This document shows, piece by piece, positions 1 through 4,214 of a stretch of 6,821 nt of DNA. The stretch is from Candidatus Accumulibacter vicinus (GTDB lineage: Bacteria; Pseudomonadota; Gammaproteobacteria; Burkholderiales; Rhodocyclaceae). Numbering within the stretch: the stretch's first letter is position 1; every line of letters starts with the position of its first letter. Location: NCBI GenBank assembly GCA_002425405.1, contig DIME01000186.1:1381-8201 (forward strand), given 5' to 3'. Both the position numbers and the translations under genes were made by a program. The notes under the pieces were generated by a model that was not told the DNA's origin, did no database searches, and saw nothing but the letters and a program-made list of their open reading frames with translations.

Positions 1-33
1 CATCTGTCGCGCTGTGTCCATATATTGTTCCAT
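1..33 (-). CDS. Start of a small hypothetical protein (partial)
   Basis: Only the first eleven codons (MEQYMDTARQM) are present before the gene runs off the left edge. The ATG at 31-33 is preceded on the minus strand by GAAAGGAACGCG, a Shine-Dalgarno site at normal spacing. The start lies just downstream of an attC-like site (61-109), as for other cassette genes here. No function can be proposed from so few residues. Confidence 0.6.
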   Translation of the reverse strand, partial: MEQYMDTARQM

Positions 34-60
34 CGCGTTCCTTTCTCTTGGCCACGGCGG

Positions 61-109
61 GCCTAACATGGCAGTCAACCGGCCAAGGCCGGTTACTTCT
101 GCGTTCGGC
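61..109 (+). repeat. attC-like site 1
   Basis: R'' GCCTAAC (61-67) and R' GTTCGGC (103-109) enclose a compact stem: AGTCAACCGGCC (73-84) pairs with GGCCGGTTACT (87-97) around a two-base loop. One C on the left arm is unpaired, the canonical extra base of L''. At 49 bp it is among the shortest sites here. It lies between the stop of the gene at 111-368 and the start of the next gene at 33. Confidence 0.82.
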
Positions 110-110
110 A

Positions 111-368
111 TCACGGCTGCACGGCAATGGAGCCGTCAGGCTGAGGCGCAAGCCGCACAGTCGCGTCGCTGTTGGCCGGGACGGCTTCGACCGTGATTCG
201 CGCGCCGACCCAACCCGGGCAGTCGCTGCGCTGGATCGGGAAAAAGAAGCCTTGCGGCTTCCCTACGGTCATCGGCGCCAGGGGCGATTTCAAAACGGAC
301 TCGGCCAGCAGCTTCACGGCGAACGGGTTGAGGCCGATGGCGTGAAGGTCTTGCATGATGTTGCTCAT
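111..368 (-). CDS. Hypothetical cassette protein, 85 aa
   Basis: I do not recognise this protein. The ATG at 366-368 is preceded by GAGAGGAAGAA, a strong Shine-Dalgarno site, which fixes the start. The sequence is mixed polar and hydrophobic with no signal peptide or membrane segment. The N-terminal half looks helical (LNPFAVKLLAESVL), followed by FFFPIQ and a probably beta-rich end (ARITVEAV). The stop at 111-113 falls just before attC-like site 1, so nothing of that site is translated. The gene fills most of the cassette bounded by sites 1 and 2. Spacing and gene direction match its neighbours, so it is probably expressed from the same minus-strand transcript. Confidence is good that it is a gene; function is unknown. 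Confidence 0.75.
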   Translation of the reverse strand: MSNIMQDLHAIGLNPFAVKLLAESVLKSPLAPMTVGKPQGFFFPIQRSDCPGWVGARITVEAVPANSDATVRLAPQPDGSIAVQP

Positions 369-397
369 TTCTTCCTCTCGTGTGGCGGCTCGGCGAT

Positions 398-457
398 GTT
401 GAACCTCTCGCTCAAGCGGACCCGCCTCCGGCGGCCCGCTTAGCTCGGGCGTTAGGC
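398..457 (+). repeat. attC-like site 2
   Basis: R' GTTAGGC is at 451-457. The left core is GTTGAAC (398-404), decayed from an expected GCCGAAC: the cassette that ends here starts GTTCGGCATC (103), predicting GATGCCGAAC, and GATGTTGAAC (395-404) is seen, 8 of 10 matching. L'' GCTCAAGCGG and L' CCGCTTAGC pair with one extra C on the left arm. This is textbook attC organisation. Confidence 0.85.
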
Positions 458-458
458 C

Positions 459-707
459 TCAAGTGGCTGGAGCAGCGTCTTCGTCGGTAAACCGCTGGAT
501 GGCCATTCGCACATTGGCAATCTCTTCCTCCACTTGAATGAGCGCGTCCAGGTGCATAACGCTACCGTAGCAAGAGCCAAGGCCGCCGAGAGAGCCGTTA
601 TCAAGCATGTCTTTCACTGCCTCCAGCTCATTGCTGTAGGTCGAAACTACAACACCGCCGCGAGCCTTCAGAATCACAATCGGCGCGCTGGAAATAATCG
701 TGCTCAT
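459..707 (-). CDS. Hypothetical cassette protein, 82 aa
   Basis: Unrecognised. A longer frame opens at 752, but the ATG at 705-707 is preferred because GAAAGGACAG sits directly upstream; the extra 15 codons would come from attC DNA. The N-terminal part is beta-like and hydrophobic (IVILKARGGVVV). The rest looks helical and acidic, with a glycine-rich turn in the middle (GGLGSCYG). It ends at 459-461, two bases after the R' core of site 2. The 23 nt spanning its ATG and Shine-Dalgarno (705-727) are identical to those at 3014-3036, which serve another cassette gene, so the two genes share a translation-initiation module. Soluble, role unknown. Confidence 0.75.
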   Translation of the reverse strand: MSTIISSAPIVILKARGGVVVSTYSNELEAVKDMLDNGSLGGLGSCYGSVMHLDALIQVEEEIANVRMAIQRFTDEDAAPAT

Positions 708-727
708 CACTGTCCTTTCGCTTCGGC
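705..727 (-). promoter_or_regulatory. Repeated RBS/start module, copy 1
   Basis: On the minus strand this is GAAGCGAAAGGACAG followed by TGATG. The same 23 nt recur exactly at 3014-3036, again ending in the start codon of a gene. It contains a Shine-Dalgarno site (AAAGGA) five bases before ATG and a TGA overlapping the ATG. Here the TGA terminates no evident upstream gene, so the module may derive from a coupled gene pair like that at 3016. Confidence 0.6.
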
Positions 728-734
728 ACCAGAG

Positions 735-806
735 GCCGAACAGGCGGGTCAACCGGACCCGCTACGGCGTCCCGCCTACGCGGGCCGGTTACACTGGTTG
801 TTCGGC
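735..806 (+). repeat. attC-like site 3
   Basis: R'' is GCCGAAC (735-741) and R' GTTCGGC (800-806). L'' TCAACCGG pairs with L' CCGGTTA, with an extra C on the left arm. The matching cassette starts GTTAGGCCTC (451) and ends GAGGCCGAAC (732-741), 9 of 10 complementary. This 72-bp site is nearly identical to site 6 (1827-1898), except that a short segment of the left arm is inverted between the two. Confidence 0.85.
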
Positions 807-1033
807 GTCACTGGCGCTGCTGCGATTGCCGCGCCAATCGCGGTTTCGTAGCCCCAGTCTCCGGGCGACCCGAAGGCTTTCGCCAGCGGCTTCCCATCCA
901 CCACATGCGCCAGCACGCTTAGCAGGTCCGCGGCATCGCGCAGCGTCTTGTCCTCTTCTTCCGTGGTCGATGCCACGTTGCGAACCTCTGCTGCTTTTTT
1001 GCGCAGCGCCGCTGCAAGCTGTCTTGTTTCCAT
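776..1033 (-). CDS. Hypothetical phage-type protein, 85 aa
   Basis: The ATG at 1031-1033 follows GAGGAGAAACCG, a strong Shine-Dalgarno site. Residues 1-50 look like two long helices rich in Ala, Lys and Glu. They are followed by a FGSPGDWGYETAIG segment (54-67), which I associate from memory with small phage hypothetical proteins; no function is known to me. The last ten residues (TPNNQCNRPA, 76-85) are encoded by attC-like site 3 and stop on a TAG inside its loop at 776-778. A nearly identical tail ends the protein at 1868-2230. The tail is thus supplied by the recombination site, and the functional protein is probably residues 1-75. Confidence 0.78.
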   Translation of the reverse strand: METRQLAAALRKKAAEVRNVASTTEEEDKTLRDAADLLSVLAHVVDGKPLAKAFGSPGDWGYETAIGAAIAAAPVTPNNQCNRPA

Positions 1034-1055
1034 CGGTTTCTCCTCGGTTGTGAGC

Positions 1056-1118
1056 GCCGAACCCGGCGCTCAAGCGGGACGCTCGCTATGCTCGCGCCCC
1101 TTAGCTTGGTCGTTCGGC
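1056..1118 (+). repeat. attC-like site 4
   Basis: R'' is GCCGAAC (1056-1062) and R' GTTCGGC (1112-1118). L'' GCTCAAGCGGG pairs with L' CCCCTTAGC with an extra left-hand C and an imperfect central pair. The loop region has its own short inverted repeat. The cassette that ends here starts GTTCGGCGTCAC (800), and GTGAGCGCCGAAC is seen at its end, complementary apart from one inserted base. Confidence 0.85.
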
Positions 1119-1381
1119 GCCATCAGCACCACGTCACCATGCCCGGCGCCGCCGCCAGGCACATTGCTCTCGTAGGCCACGCCGGCTGCTCTCAGTACTC
1201 GGAGCGCTTTACCGAGTGGCATCGCCCACGCGGGTGGGCCACCATTGGTGCTGTAGCGCCACGCTCGCGGGTGCGTCTCGACAGGCCAGAGGTGCGCAGC
1301 CAGCGCGTAGTAGCTCATCCGTCGCGTAGGTGTCGCAGACAGCGCAGAGACGATGCGTGCCTGCAGTGGTGTCAGCCTCAT
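1070..1381 (-). CDS. Probable winged-helix DNA-binding protein, 103 aa
   Basis: The N-terminal 70 residues resemble a small winged-helix domain. LTPLQARIVSAL (3-14) would be helix 1 and SYYALAAHLWP (23-33) helix 2. A conserved-looking loop STNGGPP (44-50) precedes the recognition helix LGKALRVLRAAGVAYE (56-71), and a glycine-rich wing runs to DVVLMAP. I know this arrangement from phage and plasmid hypothetical proteins; the DNA-binding role is inferred and the target is unknown. The ATG at 1379-1381 overlaps the stop of the gene upstream (ATGA), so translation is probably coupled; there is no good Shine-Dalgarno of its own. Residues 88-103 are encoded by attC-like site 4 and the gene stops inside that site. 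It could act as a local regulator of the array. Confidence 0.78.
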   Translation of the reverse strand: MRLTPLQARIVSALSATPTRRMSYYALAAHLWPVETHPRAWRYSTNGGPPAWAMPLGKALRVLRAAGVAYESNVPGGGAGHGDVVLMAPNDQAKGREHSERPA

Positions 1382-1752
1382 GCCGCCGAACCCTGCGTTC
1401 CAGCGGACTCGCTACGCTCGCCGCTGAACTCCACGTTGGGCGTCACCATCTTTAGCCATTCAGCCATCGGAATGAACCGCGGCCCCCATTCCTCAACAGG
1501 CAATTCAGGGTCGTTATTGTCGTCGTACCAGATCACCCAACCGTCGAGTTCCAGCGCCAGCGTTCGGCACTTCCCCAGTTGCTCGGCATCCATTTCTCCC
1601 ATGCCATAGCCCCTGTCGCCATCTTGCAGCGCGGCCCATATGTGGTACTCGTTGCCCATGTACCATCCAGCGCAGTAGCAGTCCTCGCTAATGCCGCTCA
1701 TCAGCTCATACAATTTGTGCTGCTGATCGGTCATGTCCTGTTCACAAATCAT
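1378..1752 (-). CDS. Acidic hypothetical protein, 124 aa
   Basis: The ATG at 1750-1752 is preceded by GGAGAGCAAG, a strong Shine-Dalgarno, so it is chosen over a frame that opens at 1914 inside attC DNA. The protein is rich in Trp, Tyr, Asp and Glu, for example CAGWYMGNEYHIWAAL (27-42), LDGWVIWYDDNNDPELP (69-85) and EEWGPRFIPMAEWL (87-100). Such compact acidic proteins with aromatic clusters are frequent in phage accessory regions and sometimes among anti-host factors, but I cannot name a family. It has no signal peptide or membrane segment. The last 20 or so residues come from reading through the whole of attC-like site 5 with no stop, ending in an ATGA overlap with the winged-helix gene. 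The natural body of the protein therefore ends near residue 103. Confidence 0.8.
   Translation of the reverse strand: MICEQDMTDQQHKLYELMSGISEDCYCAGWYMGNEYHIWAALQDGDRGYGMGEMDAEQLGKCRTLALELDGWVIWYDDNNDPELPVEEWGPRFIPMAEWLKMVTPNVEFSGERSESAGTQGSAA
1385..1441 (+). repeat. attC-like site 5
   Basis: R'' is GCCGAAC (1385-1391) and R' GTTGGGC (1435-1441). L'' GTTCCAGCGG pairs with L' CCGCTGAAC, complete except for one extra C on the left. The whole 57-bp site lies inside the 3' end of a coding sequence on the other strand. The cassette that ends here starts GTTCGGCGCCATCAG (1112) and ends CTCATGCCGCCGAAC, 13 of 15 complementary. Confidence 0.87.
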
Positions 1753-1826
1753 CTTGCTCTCCGTAGTTACGAGCCGCCCAACTTTGCGTTCAATGTTGCT
1801 GTAAAAGTGATCTTTTTTGCGTTGGG

Positions 1827-1898
1827 GCCTAACAGGCGGGTCCGGTTGACCCGCTACGGCGTCCCGCCTACGCGGGCCGGTTACCCTGGTTGTTAGGC
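1827..1898 (+). repeat. attC-like site 6
   Basis: R'' is GCCTAAC (1827-1833) and R' GTTAGGC (1892-1898). It is a near copy of site 3 over 72 bp. The left-arm segment reads GGGTCCGGTTGACCC where site 3 has GGGTCAACCGGACCC, an exact reverse complement. The change leaves the L''/L' pairing much poorer than in site 3. Cassette-end complementarity with 1435 is only moderate. Confidence 0.8.
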
Positions 1899-2230
1899 CC
1901 GTACAACTCCGCATGTAGCTTCAGACCGTCAGCATCCATACCTGGCAGCATTTCTTGCGGCTCTCCGCATTTGCCCTTCAGGTACACAAAGCACTCCGGG
2001 CCACATCCGCCGGAAATGCCGACGTTGAAGCATTCGCTTGTGCCTACCGGGTAGTTCCCGGTGTTTGCCAGCGCGTTTCCATGCCGCAAAGCCTCAAGCT
2101 CATTTCGCGGTGCCGGCTCAAACAGCAGCTTCATCGGATCTGCCGCATCCCGTTTCCTTGCGGATGCCCATCGCCCAAACTTGGCAACGTTCTTTGCCCG
2201 CTCTTGCGCCTTGAATTCGTTTGCGTTCAT
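1868..2230 (-). CDS. Cysteine-motif hypothetical phage-type protein, 120 aa
   Basis: The N-terminal 35 residues are basic and helical (FKAQERAKNVAKFGRWASAR). The centre holds four cysteines (67, 76, 80, 88) in SECFNVGISGGCGPECFVYL followed by KGKC. This spacing could bind a metal or form disulfides. I recall similar CGPxC proteins annotated as hypothetical in phages, with no known role. The ATG at 2228-2230 overlaps the stop of the upstream gene (ATGA) and has only a weak Shine-Dalgarno, so coupled translation is likely. The last ten residues (GPNNQGNRPA) are encoded by attC-like site 6 and the TAG stop sits in its loop. The tail nearly matches that of the protein at 776-1033, although the rest of the two proteins is unrelated. 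Confidence 0.8.
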   Translation of the reverse strand: MNANEFKAQERAKNVAKFGRWASARKRDAADPMKLLFEPAPRNELEALRHGNALANTGNYPVGTSECFNVGISGGCGPECFVYLKGKCGEPQEMLPGMDADGLKLHAELYGPNNQGNRPA

Positions 2231-2697
2231 CGGCTCTGCTCGTTAGGCCATACATCTGCGGCAACAGAAGGCACGGCTTCGTTGGCAAGGTGCGCCTTCT
2301 CGGCTTTCACGCGGCGCACGCGCTCGGCAGTGGCAGCGTCTTGCCAGGTCGCATACCCGTCCGGGCCTTGCACAGCGGCGCGCAGCAGGTGTATCTCTGC
2401 CCACAGACGCGCGGGGTCTTCCTCGCTATCCAGCAGCGGGCCTAACCCTGCGTTAGAAGGCGTATTAACATCCCGTGGCTGCGGGAGTGGTCCGGCCCAT
2501 ATCCCGCCCCATTCTTTTGCCGGGGCATCTGCCGGTGCATTCTTGTAGCCACCAATGCACATTTCTTGAGCAAGCAAAAAGAGCTCTTGGTTTTTGTAGG
2601 CGGACACCTGTACAAAGGCGACTTGGTCGCCGATCAGTCGTCCGCCTTGCCAGTAGTAAAACCCAGGCTTGGTCGGTGATTTTTTCGTCCATCCCAT
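2227..2697 (-). CDS. Fusion of two cassette proteins, 156 aa
   Basis: The ATG at 2695-2697 follows AAAAGGACGAAAA, a good Shine-Dalgarno. Residues 1-80 look like one small protein: WTKKSPTKPGFYYWQ, then a beta-like region rich in Trp and Gly ending WAGPLPQP. Residues 88-156 look like a different helical, charged protein (ARLWAEIHLLRAAVQ, then ATWQDAATAERVRRVKAEK), a type I recall from phage hypothetical proteins. The junction (about residues 79-87, SNAGLGP) coincides with attC remnant 8 at 2440-2458, whose stem is missing. I infer that loss of the attC stem joined two formerly separate cassette genes in frame. The C-terminus reads into the truncated attC at 2231-2248 (WPNEQSR) and overlaps the next gene by ATGA. 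Function unknown. Confidence 0.78.
   Translation of the reverse strand: MGWTKKSPTKPGFYYWQGGRLIGDQVAFVQVSAYKNQELFLLAQEMCIGGYKNAPADAPAKEWGGIWAGPLPQPRDVNTPSNAGLGPLLDSEEDPARLWAEIHLLRAAVQGPDGYATWQDAATAERVRRVKAEKAHLANEAVPSVAADVWPNEQSR
2231..2248 (+). repeat. Truncated attC (right half only), site 7
   Basis: CGGCTCTGCTCGTTAGGC resembles the L'-spacer-R' half of an attC, ending in a perfect R' core (2242-2248). No convincing R'' or L'' is found to its left, where the gene at 1868-2230 begins. The cassette that starts at this R' (GTTAGGCC) ends in GGCCTAAC at 2439-2446, which supports a real former boundary here. Confidence 0.6.
2440..2458 (+). repeat. Collapsed attC lacking its stem, site 8
   Basis: R'' GCCTAAC (2440-2446) is separated by only CCTGC from GTTAGAA (2452-2458), an R'-like core. 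The left core complements the start of the cassette on its left (GTTAGGCC at 2242). The right core begins a cassette whose end is GCCTTCTAAC (2726-2735), an exact 10-bp complement of GTTAGAAGGC. Both halves therefore identify a true cassette junction that has lost L'' and L'. It now lies inside the coding sequence at 2227-2697. Confidence 0.68.
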
Positions 2698-2728
2698 TTT
2701 TCGTCCTTTTCTACAGTTGACCGTAGCC

Positions 2729-2782
2729 TTCTAACTCTGCGTTGCAGCGGACCGAGTACGGCCGCTGAACTTTGCGTTCGGC
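2729..2782 (+). repeat. attC-like site 9
   Basis: R'' is TTCTAAC (2729-2735) and R' GTTCGGC (2776-2782). L'' GTTGCAGCGG pairs with L' CCGCTGAAC with one extra G on the left arm. R'' within GCCTTCTAAC matches the cassette start at 2452 exactly over ten bases. It lies between the gene start at 2697 and the corrected stop of the gene at 2784. Confidence 0.86.
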
Positions 2783-2783
2783 C

Positions 2784-3016
2784 TCAGTGCGGGCACTCAT
2801 AGTCGTCCGGCAGCGTGTCGAAGGCTCGGCGCTGCGCCTCGTACTGCTTGCGCGCTTCAGCATTGCGTCAGCGAGGTCGTGCGCGGCCTCGTGGTGGCCG
2901 CCGTCATCGGGCGTCGGCGCGGTGACGTGCCGGATCTGCTCCAGCGCGTTCACCAAGTCTTCGTAGCTTGGAGAGTTGGCGTAGTTCGCCGGCACGGTCG
3001 GTGGTTTCATCAGCAT
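2784..3016 (-). pseudogene. Hypothetical cassette protein with apparent -1 frameshift
   Basis: The ATG at 3014-3016 follows AAAGGACAGTG and overlaps the stop of the upstream gene (TGATG). The first 50 or so residues read MLMKPPTVPANYANSPSYED then LVNALEQIRHVTAP and HHEAAHDLADA. In that frame the protein turns into low-quality sequence and runs through attC-like site 9 to 2711. From about 2867-2850 the neighbouring (-1) frame gives a far more protein-like end, EARKQYEAQRRAFDTLPDDY then ECPH, stopping at 2784-2786 right before the attC, as other cassette genes do. The two halves probably form one helical protein of about 77 residues broken by a one-base loss. It could be a sequencing error, a decayed gene, or recoding, though no classical slippery heptamer is visible. 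Function unknown. Confidence 0.68.
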
Positions 3017-3036
3017 CACTGTCCTTTCGCTTCGGC
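3014..3036 (-). promoter_or_regulatory. Repeated RBS/start module, copy 2
   Basis: This is identical over 23 nt to 705-727. Here it is both the last codons and stop of the gene at 3016-3231 and the Shine-Dalgarno/start of the gene at 2784-3016, so TGATG couples the pair. The identity stops sharply on both sides. Confidence 0.6.
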
Positions 3037-3231
3037 CCCGTTTGCTGGGTGTTCTTCGCGCAGTTTGTCCAGCATGTCGTTCCACTCGCGCAGGTGGTCG
3101 CTTACCAGGGCGCCATACTGCGGCGGCAGTGCTTCGACCATGATTATGGCGAGCCTCCAAGTGGATTCCTCCATCAGATCGGCGCGCTTCTCCCAGTACG
3201 TTTTGGGCCGCAGGTGTTGTGGAAGTGGCAT
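3016..3231 (-). CDS. Hypothetical cassette protein, 71 aa
   Basis: The ATG at 3229-3231 follows TTGGAGAACAGAT, a strong Shine-Dalgarno. The protein is almost all helical: KTYWEKRADLMEESTWRLAI (10-29), then PPQYGALVSDHLREWNDMLDKLREEH, with regular hydrophobic spacing that suggests a small helical bundle or dimer. It is soluble, with no signal or membrane segment. It ends in a TGATG overlap with the downstream gene, and the two share one cassette (sites 9 to 10), so they may be a functional pair. A small coupled pair in one cassette recalls toxin-antitoxin modules, but neither protein matches a family I know and there is no sequence evidence for toxicity. Confidence 0.76.
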   Translation of the reverse strand: MPLPQHLRPKTYWEKRADLMEESTWRLAIIMVEALPPQYGALVSDHLREWNDMLDKLREEHPANGAEAKGQ

Positions 3232-3266
3232 ATCTGTTCTCCAAGTTGTTCACGCTCCGTATACAG

Positions 3267-3314
3267 ACCTAAAAACTGCGCTCCAGCCGACTCGGCTGAT
3301 CTTGAGCGTTAGGC
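3267..3314 (+). repeat. attC-like site 10 (weak left core)
   Basis: R' is GTTAGGC (3308-3314). The left core is decayed (ACCTAAA). L'' CTCCAGCCGA pairs with L' TCGGCTGA around almost no loop, with a likely extra C on the left. It lies within the 3' end of the minus-strand gene at 3269-3639, whose corrected stop codon is in the decayed left core. Confidence 0.72.
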
Positions 3315-3639
3315 AACACAACAACATCGTCGCTTGCCACCCAAGCAATGCCAAGCGTTTCATCAGGCCGCCACAAGAGTCAACCGTAGAAAGTGCGTAC
3401 TCGCCAGGGTAAGAATCGTCTTCGCCCATCAGCCACATGGTGCGCAAAACAAATCGCGCGCCAGCCTTCTTCGCAATCCACGGCTTTATTGGTCGCCCTT
3501 TGTACTCGGCGCGCGGTCTAAATTCGCAAAGCACACCGTCGCTGCAGCGATGCTGCTCCCAGTCAACAGCCTGGGCGGTGTTGCCTAACACCTCGCTCAA
3601 CGCCGACCCATCGCAGAGGGCTACTTGGTCTGCTTCCAT
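3269..3639 (-). pseudogene. Hypothetical cassette protein with apparent -1 frameshift
   Basis: The ATG at 3637-3639 follows TAGGAGCAAC, a strong Shine-Dalgarno. Both lie in the loop of attC-like site 11, so the first 18 or so residues are encoded by that site. The frame is good to about 3380: CEFRPRAEYKGRPIKPWIAK, then RFVLRTMWLMGEDDSYPGEY ending ALSTVD. After that the same frame gives an unlikely Cys/Leu-rich end reaching 3250. The -1 frame gives LLWRPDETLGIAWVASDD, then VVVLPNAQDQPSRLERSF and a TAG at 3269-3271 inside site 10, which looks genuine. A single missing base near 3379 would explain this. Residues around RPRAEYKGRPIKPWI suggest a beta-rich soluble protein. Family unknown; about 123 residues when joined. 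Confidence 0.7.
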
Positions 3640-3686
3640 GTTGCTCCTATTCGCCGCGCTGGGCGGCGTTAGCTCGCACGTTGGGC
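3583..3686 (+). repeat. attC-like site 11 with gene start in its loop
   Basis: R'' is GCCTAAC (3583-3589) and R' GTTGGGC (3680-3686). L'' GCTCAACGCC (3595-3604) pairs fully with L' GGCGTTAGC (3664-3672) apart from the extra C on the left. The matching cassette starts GTTAGGCAACAC (3308) and ends GTGTTGCCTAAC, a 12-base exact complement. At 104 bp it is the longest site here. Its 59-nt loop region holds the ribosome-binding site and start codon of the minus-strand gene at 3269-3639. Confidence 0.88.
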
Positions 3687-3687
3687 G

Positions 3688-3963
3688 TCATTGCGCGCAC
3701 TTGCTCGCCGTCCAGCCTCCGCCGGCTTTTGCTGCACCACGCTTCGCCGCTTTTCGCTGGCGCTTCGCCTCTGCCTTCGCCAGCGCAATCTCGTCTTTCT
3801 CAGTGCACCGGCCTCGGTTGTCTGGTTCATTTCTTGGCGGCCTCACGGGGGCATATCGCCTGTCATCACTGCGGACCGTAATAGGCCTACTCGCGCCAGC
3901 CATCCCTGCTCCTGCCGTCATAGCCACCATCGTCGCCAATGCCAAACTGATGCGTCCTGTCAT
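3688..3963 (-). CDS. Small basic protein with N-terminal hydrophobic segment, 91 aa
   Basis: The ATG at 3961-3963 follows AAGGAAACGGAC and overlaps the preceding stop (ATGA). Residues 4-25 (ISLALATMVAMTAGAGMAGA) are a hydrophobic stretch like a signal peptide, with a plausible AGA-S cleavage around residues 23-26. A polar, Arg/Pro-rich linker follows, then a strongly basic Ala/Lys helix (EIALAKAEAKRQRKAAKRGA). It is probably exported or membrane-anchored with a basic tail; partner and role are unknown. It is the last of three genes in the large cassette between sites 11 and 12 and stops one base from R' of site 11, so no attC is translated. Confidence 0.76.
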   Translation of the reverse strand: MTGRISLALATMVAMTAGAGMAGASRPITVRSDDRRYAPVRPPRNEPDNRGRCTEKDEIALAKAEAKRQRKAAKRGAAKAGGGWTASKCAQ

Positions 3964-4202
3964 GTCCGTTTCCTTTCTTCCTGTGCTTGTTCTCGATTTC
4001 GCATCTCTGCCAGTTGTGCGCGCAGTTCATGGCTCTCGAAAAGCACCGTCTGCGTACACGCCGGGCAGTCGTACCAGGCTCCGCAGAATTTCTGCTCCGG
4101 CGTCTGGCATGCCAGTGGCCGCAGCACCATATATATATCCCGTGCTCCGAGCACTTTGGCAGCTCCATCAGCAGTGTTGTTGTCATCACTTTTCTCCGTC
4201 AC
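3960..4202 (-). CDS. Hypothetical protein with Cys motif, 80 aa
   Basis: I chose the GTG at 4200-4202, 12 nt after the upstream stop, because this frame has the most protein-like sequence. An alternative frame starting ATG at 4189 gives a Cys/Arg-rich product that looks spurious. The centre has cysteines in LACQTPEQKFCGAWYDCPAC (residues 31-50), compatible with a zinc-ribbon-like knuckle, followed by a charged helix (ESHELRAQLAEMRNREQAQE). The upstream Shine-Dalgarno is weak, so coupling to the gene before it is likely; the downstream gene overlaps by ATGA. Metal binding is inferred from the cysteines only. Start position is uncertain. Confidence 0.66.
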   Translation of the reverse strand: MTEKSDDNNTADGAAKVLGARDIYMVLRPLACQTPEQKFCGAWYDCPACTQTVLFESHELRAQLAEMRNREQAQEERKRT

Positions 4203-4214
4203 TCAAGTGGCTCG

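Noticed and set aside
48..443. Plus-strand frames, to match the attC orientation with its usual gene direction
   Set aside because: I looked for plus genes in each cassette because the attC orientation predicts them. All were Arg/Ser/His-rich without ribosome-binding sites, while the minus frames have both good starts and plausible proteins.
3016..3231. Toxin-antitoxin pair with the gene at 2784-3016
   Set aside because: The size and coupling fit, but no toxin or antitoxin motif is recognisable and the second gene is frameshifted.
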